From contig NZ_CP113059.1 in NCBI RefSeq assembly GCF_026625705.1, forward strand, positions 558,001 to 622,000: DNA of 64,000 nt, read 5' to 3'. Within the stretch, counting starts at the first letter, position 1. Each line of letters begins with the position of its first letter. This document shows positions 35,292-44,237 of the stretch, in pieces. This stretch comes from Pedobacter sp. SL55 (GTDB lineage Bacteria > Bacteroidota > Bacteroidia > Sphingobacteriales > Sphingobacteriaceae). A program made the position numbers and the translations under genes. The notes under the pieces are model-generated. The model ran no database searches. It was not told the origin of the DNA and worked only from the letters and a program-made list of their open reading frames with translations.

Positions 35292-36818
35292 TTATTTTAC
35301 TTTAAATACCAATTGTGGCAATACTTTTTGTCTACCATCTGGACCTTGCGATACAATATCACTAAAGATTACCGTAGTACCAGGAGATACTGCATTAATT
35401 GCATTTCTAACCGCTCCAGTAAAATTGCCACCTTGTCCAGAAATCGTAATTGCATCTGAACGAGGTTTAATTACCGTAAGTTCGAAACGCAAGATCTTAA
35501 ACTTCACATCAAAAGGAAAATCATCTAAATCGGCTTCAATTTCACTTTCGCTTTTCAACTGTACCGAAGCAATATCGCCACCACCGTAGCCACCAACTTT
35601 TGCAATTGGTGCCGGAATAGCTTTTACCCTAAACTTAGGTGCGCCTAGGTTTACTGTTTTTCCATCGTTAGTACCGCTCACGTTAATAGATACTTCTTTT
35701 CCTACTAAAGATCCCGGAACGTTAATCATGTACTTACCACCACTTCCACTTAATGAACCACCAGTAATTGTGGCATTCACATTTGGAAATCCTGGTGCAG
35801 AAATTGTAAACGGGTTCGGAATACCTGCATAAATCACATTCAGCTTATCTGAAGAAACTGTTGCCGATGGGGCAGCTACTTGATAAGTCATCGGAGGAGT
35901 CTCGAAAGAGTCAAATTTTCCCGTTTTATTATTCTTAACCCTAATTGTACCTCTCCAAGTAAATGTACCTACGCTTCCTGTGCCACCTGTATAAACACCT
36001 TTACCATTCACGGTGGGCACTTTAGAGCCATTTACACTCACATCTGGACTAGATTTGGTATCACTTGCAGTAAGATAAATCTCTGCTTTGTATGGCTGGC
36101 CTTGTATTACGTAAGAAGAAGGAGCTACTGCTACCGCCTCGAAATGATCTAAGGTTACAATCGGCTTATCAGCTAAAATTTTATTGATGATATCAGCTTC
36201 CATGTTTTTAGCATCATTCTGAATCATGGTTAAGATGGTTCTAAAAGCCGCCAATGGCACGCCCTCTCCAAACATACTTCCAGTCCAACTTTTGGGCTCG
36301 CCTGCCTTAGGTTTGGCAGGGTCTAAAGCCTGTAGCATAAATGTCGGCTTACCTTCATCAGGCTGTAATAAAGAAGCTAATTTTTTACCTGCCTCATTAA
36401 TTTTAGCTTGTAATTCTTTACCTGCCTTTGGAGTTGCGTCGTTACCCATGATATTTTGACCAATATCTAGGTTATTTTTTTGTACCAAATCTCCATTTTC
36501 ATCAAAACCATCGGCCGCTATTTTAGCATGAAGCCCATCAATGTATTTGATCAAGTCTTCGCCTACCTTTTGTGCCTCTTTAGCTCTATTTAATTTTAAT
36601 AGGTTATCGCCACTTTCTTTGGCTTTGGTACTTTCGTAATTTCTTAAAAGTTGAGTAATGTTATTACCCACGTTTTCTTTAGAGGTGTTTAAGCTATCAT
36701 TAATATTTTTAAATGCTTTTAACACCAAATCTGAAACGTTAAGGGCAAGCATAGCTAACAGTACCAAATACATGATACCGATCATCTTCTGCCTTGCCGT
36801 TTCCTTGCCTCCTGCCAT
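35292..36818 (-). CDS. gldM: Gliding motility/T9SS motor protein GldM
   Basis: 508 residues. One N-terminal membrane helix (RQKMIGIMYLVLLAMLALNVSDLVLKAF) inserts into the GldL helices. The four periplasmic domains follow, including YVIQGQPYKAEIYLTASDTKS, PSATVSSDKLNVIYAGIPNPFTISAPGFPNVNATITGG and the C-terminal FPFDVKFKILRFELTVIKPRSDAITISGQGGNFTGAV. GldM is the shaft of the proton-driven GldLM rotary motor, passing torque to GldKN. Normal length, in strict gldK-L-M-N order. Confidence 0.95.
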   Translation of the reverse strand: MAGGKETARQKMIGIMYLVLLAMLALNVSDLVLKAFKNINDSLNTSKENVGNNITQLLRNYESTKAKESGDNLLKLNRAKEAQKVGEDLIKYIDGLHAKIAADGFDENGDLVQKNNLDIGQNIMGNDATPKAGKELQAKINEAGKKLASLLQPDEGKPTFMLQALDPAKPKAGEPKSWTGSMFGEGVPLAAFRTILTMIQNDAKNMEADIINKILADKPIVTLDHFEAVAVAPSSYVIQGQPYKAEIYLTASDTKSSPDVSVNGSKVPTVNGKGVYTGGTGSVGTFTWRGTIRVKNNKTGKFDSFETPPMTYQVAAPSATVSSDKLNVIYAGIPNPFTISAPGFPNVNATITGGSLSGSGGKYMINVPGSLVGKEVSINVSGTNDGKTVNLGAPKFRVKAIPAPIAKVGGYGGGDIASVQLKSESEIEADLDDFPFDVKFKILRFELTVIKPRSDAITISGQGGNFTGAVRNAINAVSPGTTVIFSDIVSQGPDGRQKVLPQLVFKVK

Positions 36819-36854
36819 ATTATATCAATATTTAATAGTTAATAATATGACCGA

Positions 36855-37658
36855 TTAAGCACGAGGTTGGTTCATTGCCGTTAGCATGTTGCCATAAATA
36901 GCATTTAACGACGATAGGTTTTTTGCTAGTTTACCAACTTCTTCTTTAAACTGTTTAGAGTCTTCCATAGAGTCGTTAAAGTTGCCCATGGTTAAAGAAA
37001 GATTTTGGTAAAATTTGTTCATTGATTTTAAATGAGCGCTAGAGTCTTGTAATTCTAATTCGTATACCGCGTTTAACGCAGATAAGTTTTTTGCCAAGTT
37101 ATTTACTTGTTCGTGATAAGCTTTAGAATCTGCATTGCTAGCACCTAGTTCTGCCAGTTGTGCGGTTGCTTTATCAAAAGCGGTATTCATATTGCCAAGG
37201 CTGTCAGAAGCACCTTTAACTTTCGAAGTAAATTCAGTTGTGGCTAAAGAAGCATCGGCTACGTTAGAAATGCCCGCAACTTTATCTGAAAAGGTACGTA
37301 AACCGTTACCTAGGCTTTCAATCAATTCTGGACCAATTTTTTCGTTTACTAACTTATCTAAAGCGCCTGTAGCACCCACGCCAACTGCCGCTTGTGGAAT
37401 GGCGTCTTGAGGAGTTGGTTTTCCATCTTTACGCAACTGCGGATAAACTTTATCCCATTCTACATCCGGATGTGGAGGGAAAAGACCTCCAATTAAGAAC
37501 AAGAATGCTTCTACACCTAATCCAACACCAATCATTATACTTCCCCAAATTCCTCCCAAGTGAAGAATTTTAAATAATGCACCTACAATTACGATTGCAG
37601 CACCAACAGAAGTTGCAAGGTGTAATTTTGCCTCATTAGTAGCATATTTTCCAGCCAT
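36855..37658 (-). CDS. gldL: Gliding motility/T9SS motor protein GldL
   Basis: 267 residues. Two N-terminal membrane helices: TSVGAAIVIVGALFKILHL and GSIMIGVGLGVEAFLFLIGGLFPPH. The Glu in GVEAFLF corresponds to the membrane-embedded acidic residue used for proton coupling (family knowledge). The rest is a cytoplasmic helical tail with a repeated unit: KEEVGKLAKNLSSLNAIYGNML and YHEQVNNLAKNLSALNAVYELEL. It forms the pentameric stator around the GldM helices. 37 bases upstream of gldM. Confidence 0.95.
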   Translation of the reverse strand: MAGKYATNEAKLHLATSVGAAIVIVGALFKILHLGGIWGSIMIGVGLGVEAFLFLIGGLFPPHPDVEWDKVYPQLRKDGKPTPQDAIPQAAVGVGATGALDKLVNEKIGPELIESLGNGLRTFSDKVAGISNVADASLATTEFTSKVKGASDSLGNMNTAFDKATAQLAELGASNADSKAYHEQVNNLAKNLSALNAVYELELQDSSAHLKSMNKFYQNLSLTMGNFNDSMEDSKQFKEEVGKLAKNLSSLNAIYGNMLTAMNQPRA

Positions 37659-37715
37659 AGTTCTTAATAGTTAATTTTAGTTTGTGGTTTTATGTTTATG
37701 TTTTATTTTTTGATG

Positions 37716-39035
37716 CTACATTAAGCTATTTCCAGCGAAATGGGATACGCACCTGAAACCGATATACGACCTCGGTACATTTTGATACTCGTGTTGGGCA
37801 ACTGAATTTTGAAGGAAAAATCCAACATCTTTCCAAGATCCGCCTTTTACAGTTTTACGTCTGCCTTTTCTAAAAATGGGGTTTTTATCTTCTGGAAGAG
37901 CTGTATTGTAAGAATTCAATGTCCACTCTGCTACGTTGCCAGCCATGTTATACAAACCATAATCGTTAGGCAAGTAAGCCCTGGCTTCTACCGTGTACAA
38001 GGCACCATCATCGGCATAATTACCTCTACCTACTTTAAAGTTAGCTTGCAAACAACCTTTGGCATTCATAATGTAAGGGCCACCCCAAGGATATTTTGTT
38101 TGCGTTCTGCCTCCACGAGCTGCATATTCAAATTCCGATTCGGTAGGCAAGTCATATTTCAGCCTAGAGTTTACAGGTAGTTTACGTTGGCGAGCAACAT
38201 TTTCGTAAAACTGTGTACGCCAATTACTAAAAGCTCTAGCTTGATCCCAAGTTACGCCAACTACGGGGTATTTATCATAAGATGGGTGGTTAAAATAAGC
38301 TTCAACCATTGGGTCGTTATACTCATACGTATAATCTTTTCGCCAAACTAAAGTATCTGGATAAACCATTACCGAAGGGTGTTCGTTAACTTTACCAGGT
38401 GTTGGATTATCTGTATAGATATCATAATCATCGATACGTTGTCTATCAGCCAATGCTGCATTTTCTAACGCCATATCCATGTTTTTCTCTACATACGCAT
38501 AGCGCAACAACTTAATATCAATATCCTTATCATTTTTGCCATGGGTAAAATTAGAAAGGTTATCGTTAATGTACATTGCCTTTAATTTGGTTTGCACATC
38601 TGGTTTCTTATTACGCCAAAGGTTAGAGCCATTACCCACCTTTTTCCAATCTATAACCTTAAACTTAGCGGGGCCGGCAGCAGCATTTCCTTTTGGTTTG
38701 ATAAAATACTCTTCGATATTACCTTTGGTAACGGCTATAGAATCTCTTACCCAATTCACAAATTGCCTATACTCTGCATTGGTAATTTCTGTTTGGTCCA
38801 TATAAAAAGGACTAATAGAAACCATTTTGCTCTGTTTACCCTGATAAAATGTAATATCTTCATCAGTCATCCCCAAAAGGTTTCTACCACCAGGTACATA
38901 AACCATTCCTAATGGAATAGCTGTATTTTTGAATTTTCTGTTATAGGCTCCCACTAACTCTCCTTGACCGCCTTTTCCGCAGCTAGATAACATTAATGAC
39001 AGTAAGGTTATTGCAAGAAAGTATAATTTCTTCAT
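37716..39035 (-). CDS. gldK: Gliding motility/T9SS lipoprotein GldK
   Basis: The start chosen is ATG 39033-39035 (MKKLYFLAITLLSLMLSSC), 18 codons inside the open frame, giving a lipobox at SSC. The body has the formylglycine-generating-enzyme/sulfatase-modifying fold: IPLGMVYVPGGRNLLGMTDEDITF, FYMDQTEITNAEYRQFVNWV, YPVVGVTWDQARAFSNWR, RLKYDLPTESEFEYAARGGRTQTKYPWGG, YGLYNMAGNVAEWTLNSYN and VKGGSWKDVGFFLQNS. No catalytic Cys pair is seen, as expected for the structural GldK. It forms the outer-membrane ring with GldN. First gene of the operon. Confidence 0.95.
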   Translation of the reverse strand: MKKLYFLAITLLSLMLSSCGKGGQGELVGAYNRKFKNTAIPLGMVYVPGGRNLLGMTDEDITFYQGKQSKMVSISPFYMDQTEITNAEYRQFVNWVRDSIAVTKGNIEEYFIKPKGNAAAGPAKFKVIDWKKVGNGSNLWRNKKPDVQTKLKAMYINDNLSNFTHGKNDKDIDIKLLRYAYVEKNMDMALENAALADRQRIDDYDIYTDNPTPGKVNEHPSVMVYPDTLVWRKDYTYEYNDPMVEAYFNHPSYDKYPVVGVTWDQARAFSNWRTQFYENVARQRKLPVNSRLKYDLPTESEFEYAARGGRTQTKYPWGGPYIMNAKGCLQANFKVGRGNYADDGALYTVEARAYLPNDYGLYNMAGNVAEWTLNSYNTALPEDKNPIFRKGRRKTVKGGSWKDVGFFLQNSVAQHEYQNVPRSYIGFRCVSHFAGNSLM

Positions 39036-39386
39036 AGTTTGTCTAAGCAATTTTATAGCAATTTTATCAATTAACATTGAGATTAACAACTATTCGCACA
39101 AAAAAATCCACACTTTTAACTGCAAAATAATTTATTAACATTCAGTTTATCTCAAAACTATAGGTTTTAAAAGTATAAATGTTGCAGATCTAATCCAACA
39201 ATTAATTTTAAAAACCCATCCAAACGACACAAAAAACAAGATTACCTCCTTGCTTACCATGTAATCGGTACAGATAAACGCAAATAATATTGCTTTATTA
39301 CGCCCTTAGCTAAAACATTGGTTATTTTATGCAAGTTAAGAGATAACAAGTTGCACATCAATACCTAAAAATAGGTATTTACCAAA
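39036..39386. other. Intergenic region upstream of gldKLMN
   Basis: 351 bases between the gldK start and the hemD stop, AT-rich, with no convincing gene. A TAGTTTTG at 39160-39153 on the minus strand matches the TAnnTTTG -7 element, but no TTTG lies at the right distance upstream, so the gldK promoter is only tentatively placed. The leader would be about 115 bases. Confidence 0.35.
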
Positions 39387-40157
39387 TTACTTATTAGATT
39401 TCTTGATGTAATTTTCTAAAGCCATGATCATAGAAGGAGCCTCTGGATTTGGAGCCGCGATATCCACAATTAAACCTTTATCGGCTACCGCTTTCTGTGT
39501 ATTTAACCCAAAAGTAGCTATTCGCGTATTGTTCTGTAGAAAATTGGGGAAATTTGTATACAGTGACTGAATACTCGAAGGACTGAAGAACGCCAACACA
39601 TCATAGAACACATCAGCCAGATCAGATAAGTCACTCACTACCGTTCTAAATAACACAGCTGGGGTTACATCGTAACCGTTTTTCTGTAGAAAGTTCATGG
39701 TATCTTCGGTAGCCACATCAGAACACGGATACAGGAATTTTTCGGTAGCATGTTTCTTTAACACCTCTGCCAAATCAGATGCAGTAGCTTTGCCAAAGAA
39801 AATTTTACGTTTTCTGTACTGGATGTATTTTTGAAGATAAAGCGCAGTAGATTCAGAAATGCAGAAATATTTCAAATTAACAGACACTTCAAACCTCATC
39901 TCTTCACATATCCTAAAGAAATGATCTACCGCATTTCTGCTGGTAAAAACCACGGCGGTAAAATCGGCCAGGTTAATTTTTTCCTTTCTAAAGTCTTTAG
40001 CTGGCACACCTTCTACGTGAATAAAAGAGCGAAAATCTATTCGAAGATTATACTTCTTTGCTAAATCAAAATATGGGGATTTTTCAGTTTCTGGCTTAGG
40101 CAAGGTTACCAATATGCTTTTTACCTTGCGTAATCTTTCGTCGTTATTTTCTTGCAT
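39387..40157 (-). CDS. hemD: Uroporphyrinogen-III synthase family protein
   Basis: Start taken at ATG 40155-40157 (MQENNDERLRKVKSILVTLPKPE); an upstream GTG five codons earlier abuts the DUF4271 stop. 256 residues with the two-domain HemD fold: VKSILVTLPKPETEKSPYFDLAKKY, FTAVVFTSRNAVDHFF (about residue 85), ISESTALYLQKY, FLYPCSDVATEDTMNFLQKNG and DVLAFFSPSSIQSLY. The family closes hydroxymethylbilane to uroporphyrinogen III, but sequence is poorly conserved. Location next to DUF4271 and a BamA-like gene, beside T9SS genes, is a recurring Bacteroidota arrangement. Confidence 0.85.
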   Translation of the reverse strand: MQENNDERLRKVKSILVTLPKPETEKSPYFDLAKKYNLRIDFRSFIHVEGVPAKDFRKEKINLADFTAVVFTSRNAVDHFFRICEEMRFEVSVNLKYFCISESTALYLQKYIQYRKRKIFFGKATASDLAEVLKKHATEKFLYPCSDVATEDTMNFLQKNGYDVTPAVLFRTVVSDLSDLADVFYDVLAFFSPSSIQSLYTNFPNFLQNNTRIATFGLNTQKAVADKGLIVDIAAPNPEAPSMIMALENYIKKSNK

Positions 40158-40172
40158 TTTTCTAATTAGCAC

Positions 40173-41135
40173 TTATAAACCTATTGCCTTGATTAATATC
40201 AATATAGGACAAATTTCGAGGGTGCAAAAGTACAAAAATAAATACAATTTAGGAAACCGATACTGTGATAAAATATTTACAGCAGCCCTTATAAACTGAA
40301 ACACAAAGATAAGCACCAAGGCAAAAACCCCTAAATAAACATAACCAGCACCATATTTTTTGGCAGAAAGTGCAAAAGCGATGATGATTGGAACAAACAA
40401 TAAAGAAGTATTAAAATAACTTAAATATAATATAGATATGTATTGATGAAGGGCTTTTTGCACATCGAACACGAAACCAATGAAGCGCAAACAAACTATT
40501 TTTAATAAATACAATAGAATAACTACTACAGATATAGTAATAAAAAAGGTAAAACCGCCTTGCTGTACTTGTGGCAGTTCCTGGTACTGTGCAGCTAGGT
40601 AAAAAAACATCCCAATGGTAAAACCAAATTGTATAAACAGCAATAAAAAAGACCAAGACGTAACCAAGTTATCTTCTTTGTTGAGGTTAATTAATGCTCG
40701 GTTACTGTAAAAAGATTGCACCACTGCACTTAATTGCTTGGCAAAGGTATTTTTTAAAATAGCAAACAACACCAGTAAAAAACCAATAATTGCCAGCACC
40801 CAAACATCGCCTTTGGGCAACAAATTACCATGCTGATAATCTACTTTTTCATAAGTCTGACTGGCTAGATCAATCCACTTTTTTAATGAAAAAACTTCAA
40901 AACCGTATCCATTATTTAAACTATCGATCCACTTTGCATTGGTTAGCGAATCTCTAATTTTTAAAATGTTGGGCGTTAGTGTATCAATCGCTGTAATTTT
41001 TGCACTATCAATGGCTATACTGTCTTGGGGCAGCACAGTATTTTTTAGCGTATCTACTATAGGAGCAATTTGCGCATGGCTAGCCAGGGTTATCAATACT
41101 GAAAAAACAAGAAGCAATAGGTTTTTCTTAGCCAT
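40173..41135 (-). CDS. DUF4271 integral membrane protein
   Basis: 320 residues. A signal-like N-terminus (KKNLLLLVFSVLITLASHAQ), a polar periplasmic stretch of about 90 residues, then six or so membrane helices (WVLAIIGFLLVLFAILK; FLLLFIQFGFTIGMFFYLAA; GGFTFFITISVVVILLYLLKIVCLRFIGF; ISILYLSYFNTSLLFVPIIIAFAL; YVYLGVFALVLIFVFQFI; LYLFLYFCTLEICPILILIKAI). The last part is the DUF4271 domain. Function unknown; conserved beside hemD. It begins one base after the upstream BamA-like stop and ends 15 before hemD, a tight operon. Confidence 0.85.
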   Translation of the reverse strand: MAKKNLLLLVFSVLITLASHAQIAPIVDTLKNTVLPQDSIAIDSAKITAIDTLTPNILKIRDSLTNAKWIDSLNNGYGFEVFSLKKWIDLASQTYEKVDYQHGNLLPKGDVWVLAIIGFLLVLFAILKNTFAKQLSAVVQSFYSNRALINLNKEDNLVTSWSFLLLFIQFGFTIGMFFYLAAQYQELPQVQQGGFTFFITISVVVILLYLLKIVCLRFIGFVFDVQKALHQYISILYLSYFNTSLLFVPIIIAFALSAKKYGAGYVYLGVFALVLIFVFQFIRAAVNILSQYRFPKLYLFLYFCTLEICPILILIKAIGL

Positions 41136-41136
41136 T

Positions 41137-42867
41137 TTAAAATAGTGCGGTTATACCGAAGTGTATTTTACCTTGGCGCAAATTTAAGGGATTATTTCTT
41201 TGTTTCCCCAATGCATAACTCACAGAAAGAATTCCGAGGTTGGTTTCTAGGTTTGCTCCAGCTCCAAAACCCAAAGGAAAATCTGAATAATTTAACTTAT
41301 CTGTTTTATACTGCAGGTAGGCTTGGTTGTAAAAGGCAAACAAAAAGGAGTTTTGCTCTAGCAAATACCTAACTTCGGCATTGCCAAGTGTATAGCTTGT
41401 GGCCAATATAGAAAGCTCGTTAAAACCTCGTAAGCTTCTTTGTCCGCCTAAGCGAAAAACCTCATTATCTAACAGGTATTTGCCATTTATAAATGCAGTT
41501 TGGTTAGCTACCGCAAAAACCAATTGTTTAGCCAAAGGCAAATAGTAATTAATTTGGCTAAACCATTTGTAAGAAGTGCTACTTAGCGGAATACCCTGAT
41601 AAAGGTTTGCTGGAATAGCGGCATTTCGCTTTATTTTTTTGCTTCCTACAGCTGCATCAAACGCAACACTATAACCTTTTTGTGGATTGTATCTGTAATC
41701 TAGGTTTTCGATATTTAAACCCAAACCATAAAAAGTGGTGCTAGCATCTAAAATAGAGGGCAAAGCGGTTGCGTTTTGGTAAGCCTCTACTGCAGCTAAA
41801 CTTGTAGATCTATTTTCGATAAAAAATTGAAAATTGCTATTGCCTTTTAACAGATAGTTGAACCCCAGTTTGGTATCTACATTTAAAAAGGCCGAGTCTT
41901 GTTTGTAAAGGGACAAGCTTGGGCTTAATCCAAAATCTGTATTAAGCACATGCGGAAAAATGGCCTTAATATCTAATAGCTGGCTTTTTTGTGCTAGGCC
42001 TTGATAGTTGAAATTTAACTGTTCGGCTCTTTTAAAAGCATTTTGCAAATTAAGTTTTAGGTTACCAACTAATTGAGTTTTGCTGCTGCTTCCATTTTGT
42101 TGTAGGCCAACAATACCATCAAATTGGTTCGCATTTTTTTTGTTAACGAAAACGCAAATCGAAGCTTTCTCATTAGAAAAACTTACCTCGGTTGGTTTTA
42201 CCACTTCTAAAAAAGGGAGTTCGCGTAGCCGATTTTCTACTTGTGCTACCGATTTTTCGGCATAAGGCATTCCGTTTTTGGCATTAAGATAAGACTGTAA
42301 ATATTTCTGCGAAATTTGTGCATTACCCACAATTTGCAAGGTATCAAATAAAACCTTCTGATGAGGTTTCGTATCTACACTTGCGCTTATTGTATTTCCC
42401 TCTATGCTAATTTGCTGCAAACTGACGCTGGCAAACGGATAACCACTATTTTCGTAGTAAGCGAGTAGGGCTTCAAAAAGCTTGGTAAGATGGGCAATAT
42501 TAAAATCCACCCGCTCATAATTTTTTTCCTTAAAACCTACACTTTGTTTAATTGCCGATGGTAAATTTCCGCTATTGAGCCTAACCCATTGGTACAGCTG
42601 GTTTGGTTCAATTGCTACAGCAACTTGTTTTTCTTTAAATGCTAATGCTGTAATTTCTGCTAGCAAATAGCCCCTAAATTGTAATTGCGAAAGTAATTTG
42701 TCTGCTTCTTTATAAACGGCTACACTATCTTTAATTTCTTTAGGATACGTGATTACTTTTGATAGCGATTTGGAATGATCAGGAAAAGAAACGGTTAGCC
42801 TATAGCCCTGTTGGCCAAAAACAACTGCACTACAACAACAGAATAAAAGCAAAATTGCAAACCTCAT
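41137..42867 (-). CDS. BamA/TamA-family outer membrane protein
   Basis: The start chosen is ATG 42865-42867 (MRFAILLLFCCCSAVVFGQQ); a TTG four codons earlier is weaker. About 576 residues. N-terminal half: POTRA-like modules (DKLLSQLQFRGYLLAEITALAFK; LLAYYENSGYPFASVSLQQISIEG; VLFDTLQIVGNAQISQKYLQSYLNAKNGMPYAEKSVAQVENRLRELPFLEVV). C-terminal half: 16-strand-type barrel with NYLLKGNSNFQFFIENRSTSL, VAFDAAVGSKK, EVFRLGGQRSLRGFNE (the conserved RGF lid-lock motif) and terminal KIHFGITALF ending in Phe. Likely a chaperone or insertase. It shares an operon with DUF4271 and hemD. Confidence 0.9.
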   Translation of the reverse strand: MRFAILLLFCCCSAVVFGQQGYRLTVSFPDHSKSLSKVITYPKEIKDSVAVYKEADKLLSQLQFRGYLLAEITALAFKEKQVAVAIEPNQLYQWVRLNSGNLPSAIKQSVGFKEKNYERVDFNIAHLTKLFEALLAYYENSGYPFASVSLQQISIEGNTISASVDTKPHQKVLFDTLQIVGNAQISQKYLQSYLNAKNGMPYAEKSVAQVENRLRELPFLEVVKPTEVSFSNEKASICVFVNKKNANQFDGIVGLQQNGSSSKTQLVGNLKLNLQNAFKRAEQLNFNYQGLAQKSQLLDIKAIFPHVLNTDFGLSPSLSLYKQDSAFLNVDTKLGFNYLLKGNSNFQFFIENRSTSLAAVEAYQNATALPSILDASTTFYGLGLNIENLDYRYNPQKGYSVAFDAAVGSKKIKRNAAIPANLYQGIPLSSTSYKWFSQINYYLPLAKQLVFAVANQTAFINGKYLLDNEVFRLGGQRSLRGFNELSILATSYTLGNAEVRYLLEQNSFLFAFYNQAYLQYKTDKLNYSDFPLGFGAGANLETNLGILSVSYALGKQRNNPLNLRQGKIHFGITALF

Positions 42868-42912
42868 ATACTTTATCAAAAGTAATTAAAAGCATTAGGT
42901 TTATGGCAAAGG

Positions 42913-43191
42913 CTATTTGTATTTACACAAATACGAAACTTGGCCTGCTATTTTCACTTTAAAAGACGAGTTTGCTGCTATCTCAAATTTCTCTCCCGCA
43001 CTAAAGGTTTTCCATATCGTTTCTCCAGCCAATAAAACTTCCATCTGTCCTTCTACAACAATCATAATTTCGTGGGTAGAAGTTCCAAACTCATACTCGC
43101 CCGCATCAATTACACCTACGGTAGATTTCCCATTGTGCTCATAGCCTAGCGATTTTACCGCTCCATCAAAATATTCGTTTACAGTAATCAT
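42913..43191 (-). CDS. ppnP: Pyrimidine/purine nucleoside phosphorylase PpnP
   Basis: The start is ATG 43189-43191 (MITVNEYFDGAVKSLGYEHNGKSTVGVIDAGEYEFGTSTHEIMIVVEGQMEV), 92 residues; the longer open frame upstream is not protein-like. The cupin-type fold with GVIDAGEYEFGTSTHEIM, LLAGETIWKTFSAGEKFEIAANSSFKVKI and a short C-terminus (VSYLCKYK) is diagnostic of PpnP (DUF1255), which phosphorolyses several nucleosides. Cytoplasmic. It ends 46 bases upstream of the BamA-like start on the same strand. Confidence 0.9.
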   Translation of the reverse strand: MITVNEYFDGAVKSLGYEHNGKSTVGVIDAGEYEFGTSTHEIMIVVEGQMEVLLAGETIWKTFSAGEKFEIAANSSFKVKIAGQVSYLCKYK

Positions 43192-43281
43192 ATTGCTAAA
43201 ATAACATATAACGAATAATCTATAGCTATTTTTTGAAATTAAATAGAGGGAAAAAACTTGCCAATAAAACAATAAGCATCG

Positions 43282-43475
43282 CTAATAAGGCTTACCCTTT
43301 TTAAAAACCGAATAAGCCATTAATGCTAGAAGACCACCAAACAAGCTAAGCAACTGTAAATAAACAACATGAACATAGCCATGTATAAAAATTCCCCTGT
43401 TTCCCGTATTTCCATCCGCAAACCATGTACAATTCGTTGTTTTTAACGCTAAAATGAGGATTTATTTTTTGGCAT
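43282..43475 (-). pseudogene. Possible small membrane protein gene with a -1 frameshift near its start
   Basis: A frame running from 43461 to a TAG at 43282-43284 encodes a well-formed 59-residue segment: ILILALKTTNCTWFADGNTGNRG, then HGYVHVVYLQLLSLFGGLLALMAYSVFKKGKPY with a clear membrane helix and basic end. It has no start codon. An ATG at 43473-43475 begins MPKNK and would join it after a -1 shift (one missing base) next to an A6 tract. No family is recognised. Divergent from the gene at 43518. Confidence 0.35.
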
Positions 43476-43517
43476 CAATTTTCTAGCAGAGCTAAAGAAA
43501 CAGCAATAAAAAAACTT

Positions 43518-43853
43518 ATGCGTACAATTTATTTAGCCATACTACTTATTTTACTAGTTAGCGCAGAATTATCAGCACAAAACAAGGTAAAAACTTTCCA
43601 ATATACCCCCGGTATCAATAATAGAACCATTACTGGAACCATTACTAAAATAACTTGTTCTAATTATGCTAAGAAAAAGCTTAACTGGGTGTATTTAGGA
43701 GATACCATATTACACATTTGGGGAAAAGATTTAACTAAAAAAATTGCGGTAGGACAGCAGTGTAGTTTTGTTGGCGTTCAAAGATTAACAGGCGTAAGAA
43801 AATTAACTAATAAAAGCCAGGACATGCAAAACCAGCTGGCAAGTATCTTTTAA
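43518..43853 (+). CDS. Small exported protein of unknown function
   Basis: 111 residues with a signal peptide (MRTIYLAILLILLVSAELSAQ). The mature part is basic and beta-rich: VKTFQYTPGINNRTITGTITKITCSNYAKKKLNWVYLGDTILHIWGKDLTKKIAVGQQCSFVGVQRLTG. It contains two Cys and a Gly-Thr-Ile-Thr-Lys pattern that could form an OB-like barrel. No family is recognised. It stands alone on the plus strand, divergent from the 43.4 kb small ORF. The clean start and signal peptide argue that it is a real gene. Confidence 0.65.
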   Translation: MRTIYLAILLILLVSAELSAQNKVKTFQYTPGINNRTITGTITKITCSNYAKKKLNWVYLGDTILHIWGKDLTKKIAVGQQCSFVGVQRLTGVRKLTNKSQDMQNQLASIF

Positions 43854-44237
43854 TTCTAAATGGCTACCAAAAAGCGCTTGATGTTAGCAAAGTTAAGGTA
43901 ATGGTTAAAAACACGACTATACCAAATTAACTTTAACTTATTGCATTTCTTCTCTTTGATTTCCCAGGCGTGTCGTGTCTGCCTTTGGCATGTGTAAAGT
44001 AGCACTCAGCGCCTTTTCTGATACGTAAGCTCTTTAAACTTTGGTTTCCAGTATCATTACAGATTACAGTAGAGACTATGGATGTTTTTGACCCCGATGT
44101 TAATTTAACGTGAACGATGTGTCTAATTTAGTAGTAATTCCATATTTTTTTGAGGAAATAGGGATTGCAATTCCAGTTTACGGCATAAATAAAATTGTCC
44201 TGCCTTAAACAAAGAACAGGACAATATGCTCTTAAAA
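43854..44237. other. Intergenic region with an orphan open frame and a terminator
   Basis: 384 bases before the GH31 stop. On the minus strand an open frame without any start codon (43933-44128, about 64 codons) reads HIVHVKLTSGSKTSIVSTV..LRIRKGAECYFTHAKGRHDTPGK and looks protein-like, perhaps a gene remnant. No family was recognised. A terminator hairpin lies at its far end (44194-44225). Nothing else was seen. Confidence 0.4.
44194..44225 (-). terminator. Terminator after the GH31 gene
   Basis: Stem ATTGTCCTG / CAGGACAAT with a 14-base loop, followed on the minus strand by TTTATTT. It is 13 bases after the GH31 stop. Confidence 0.85.
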
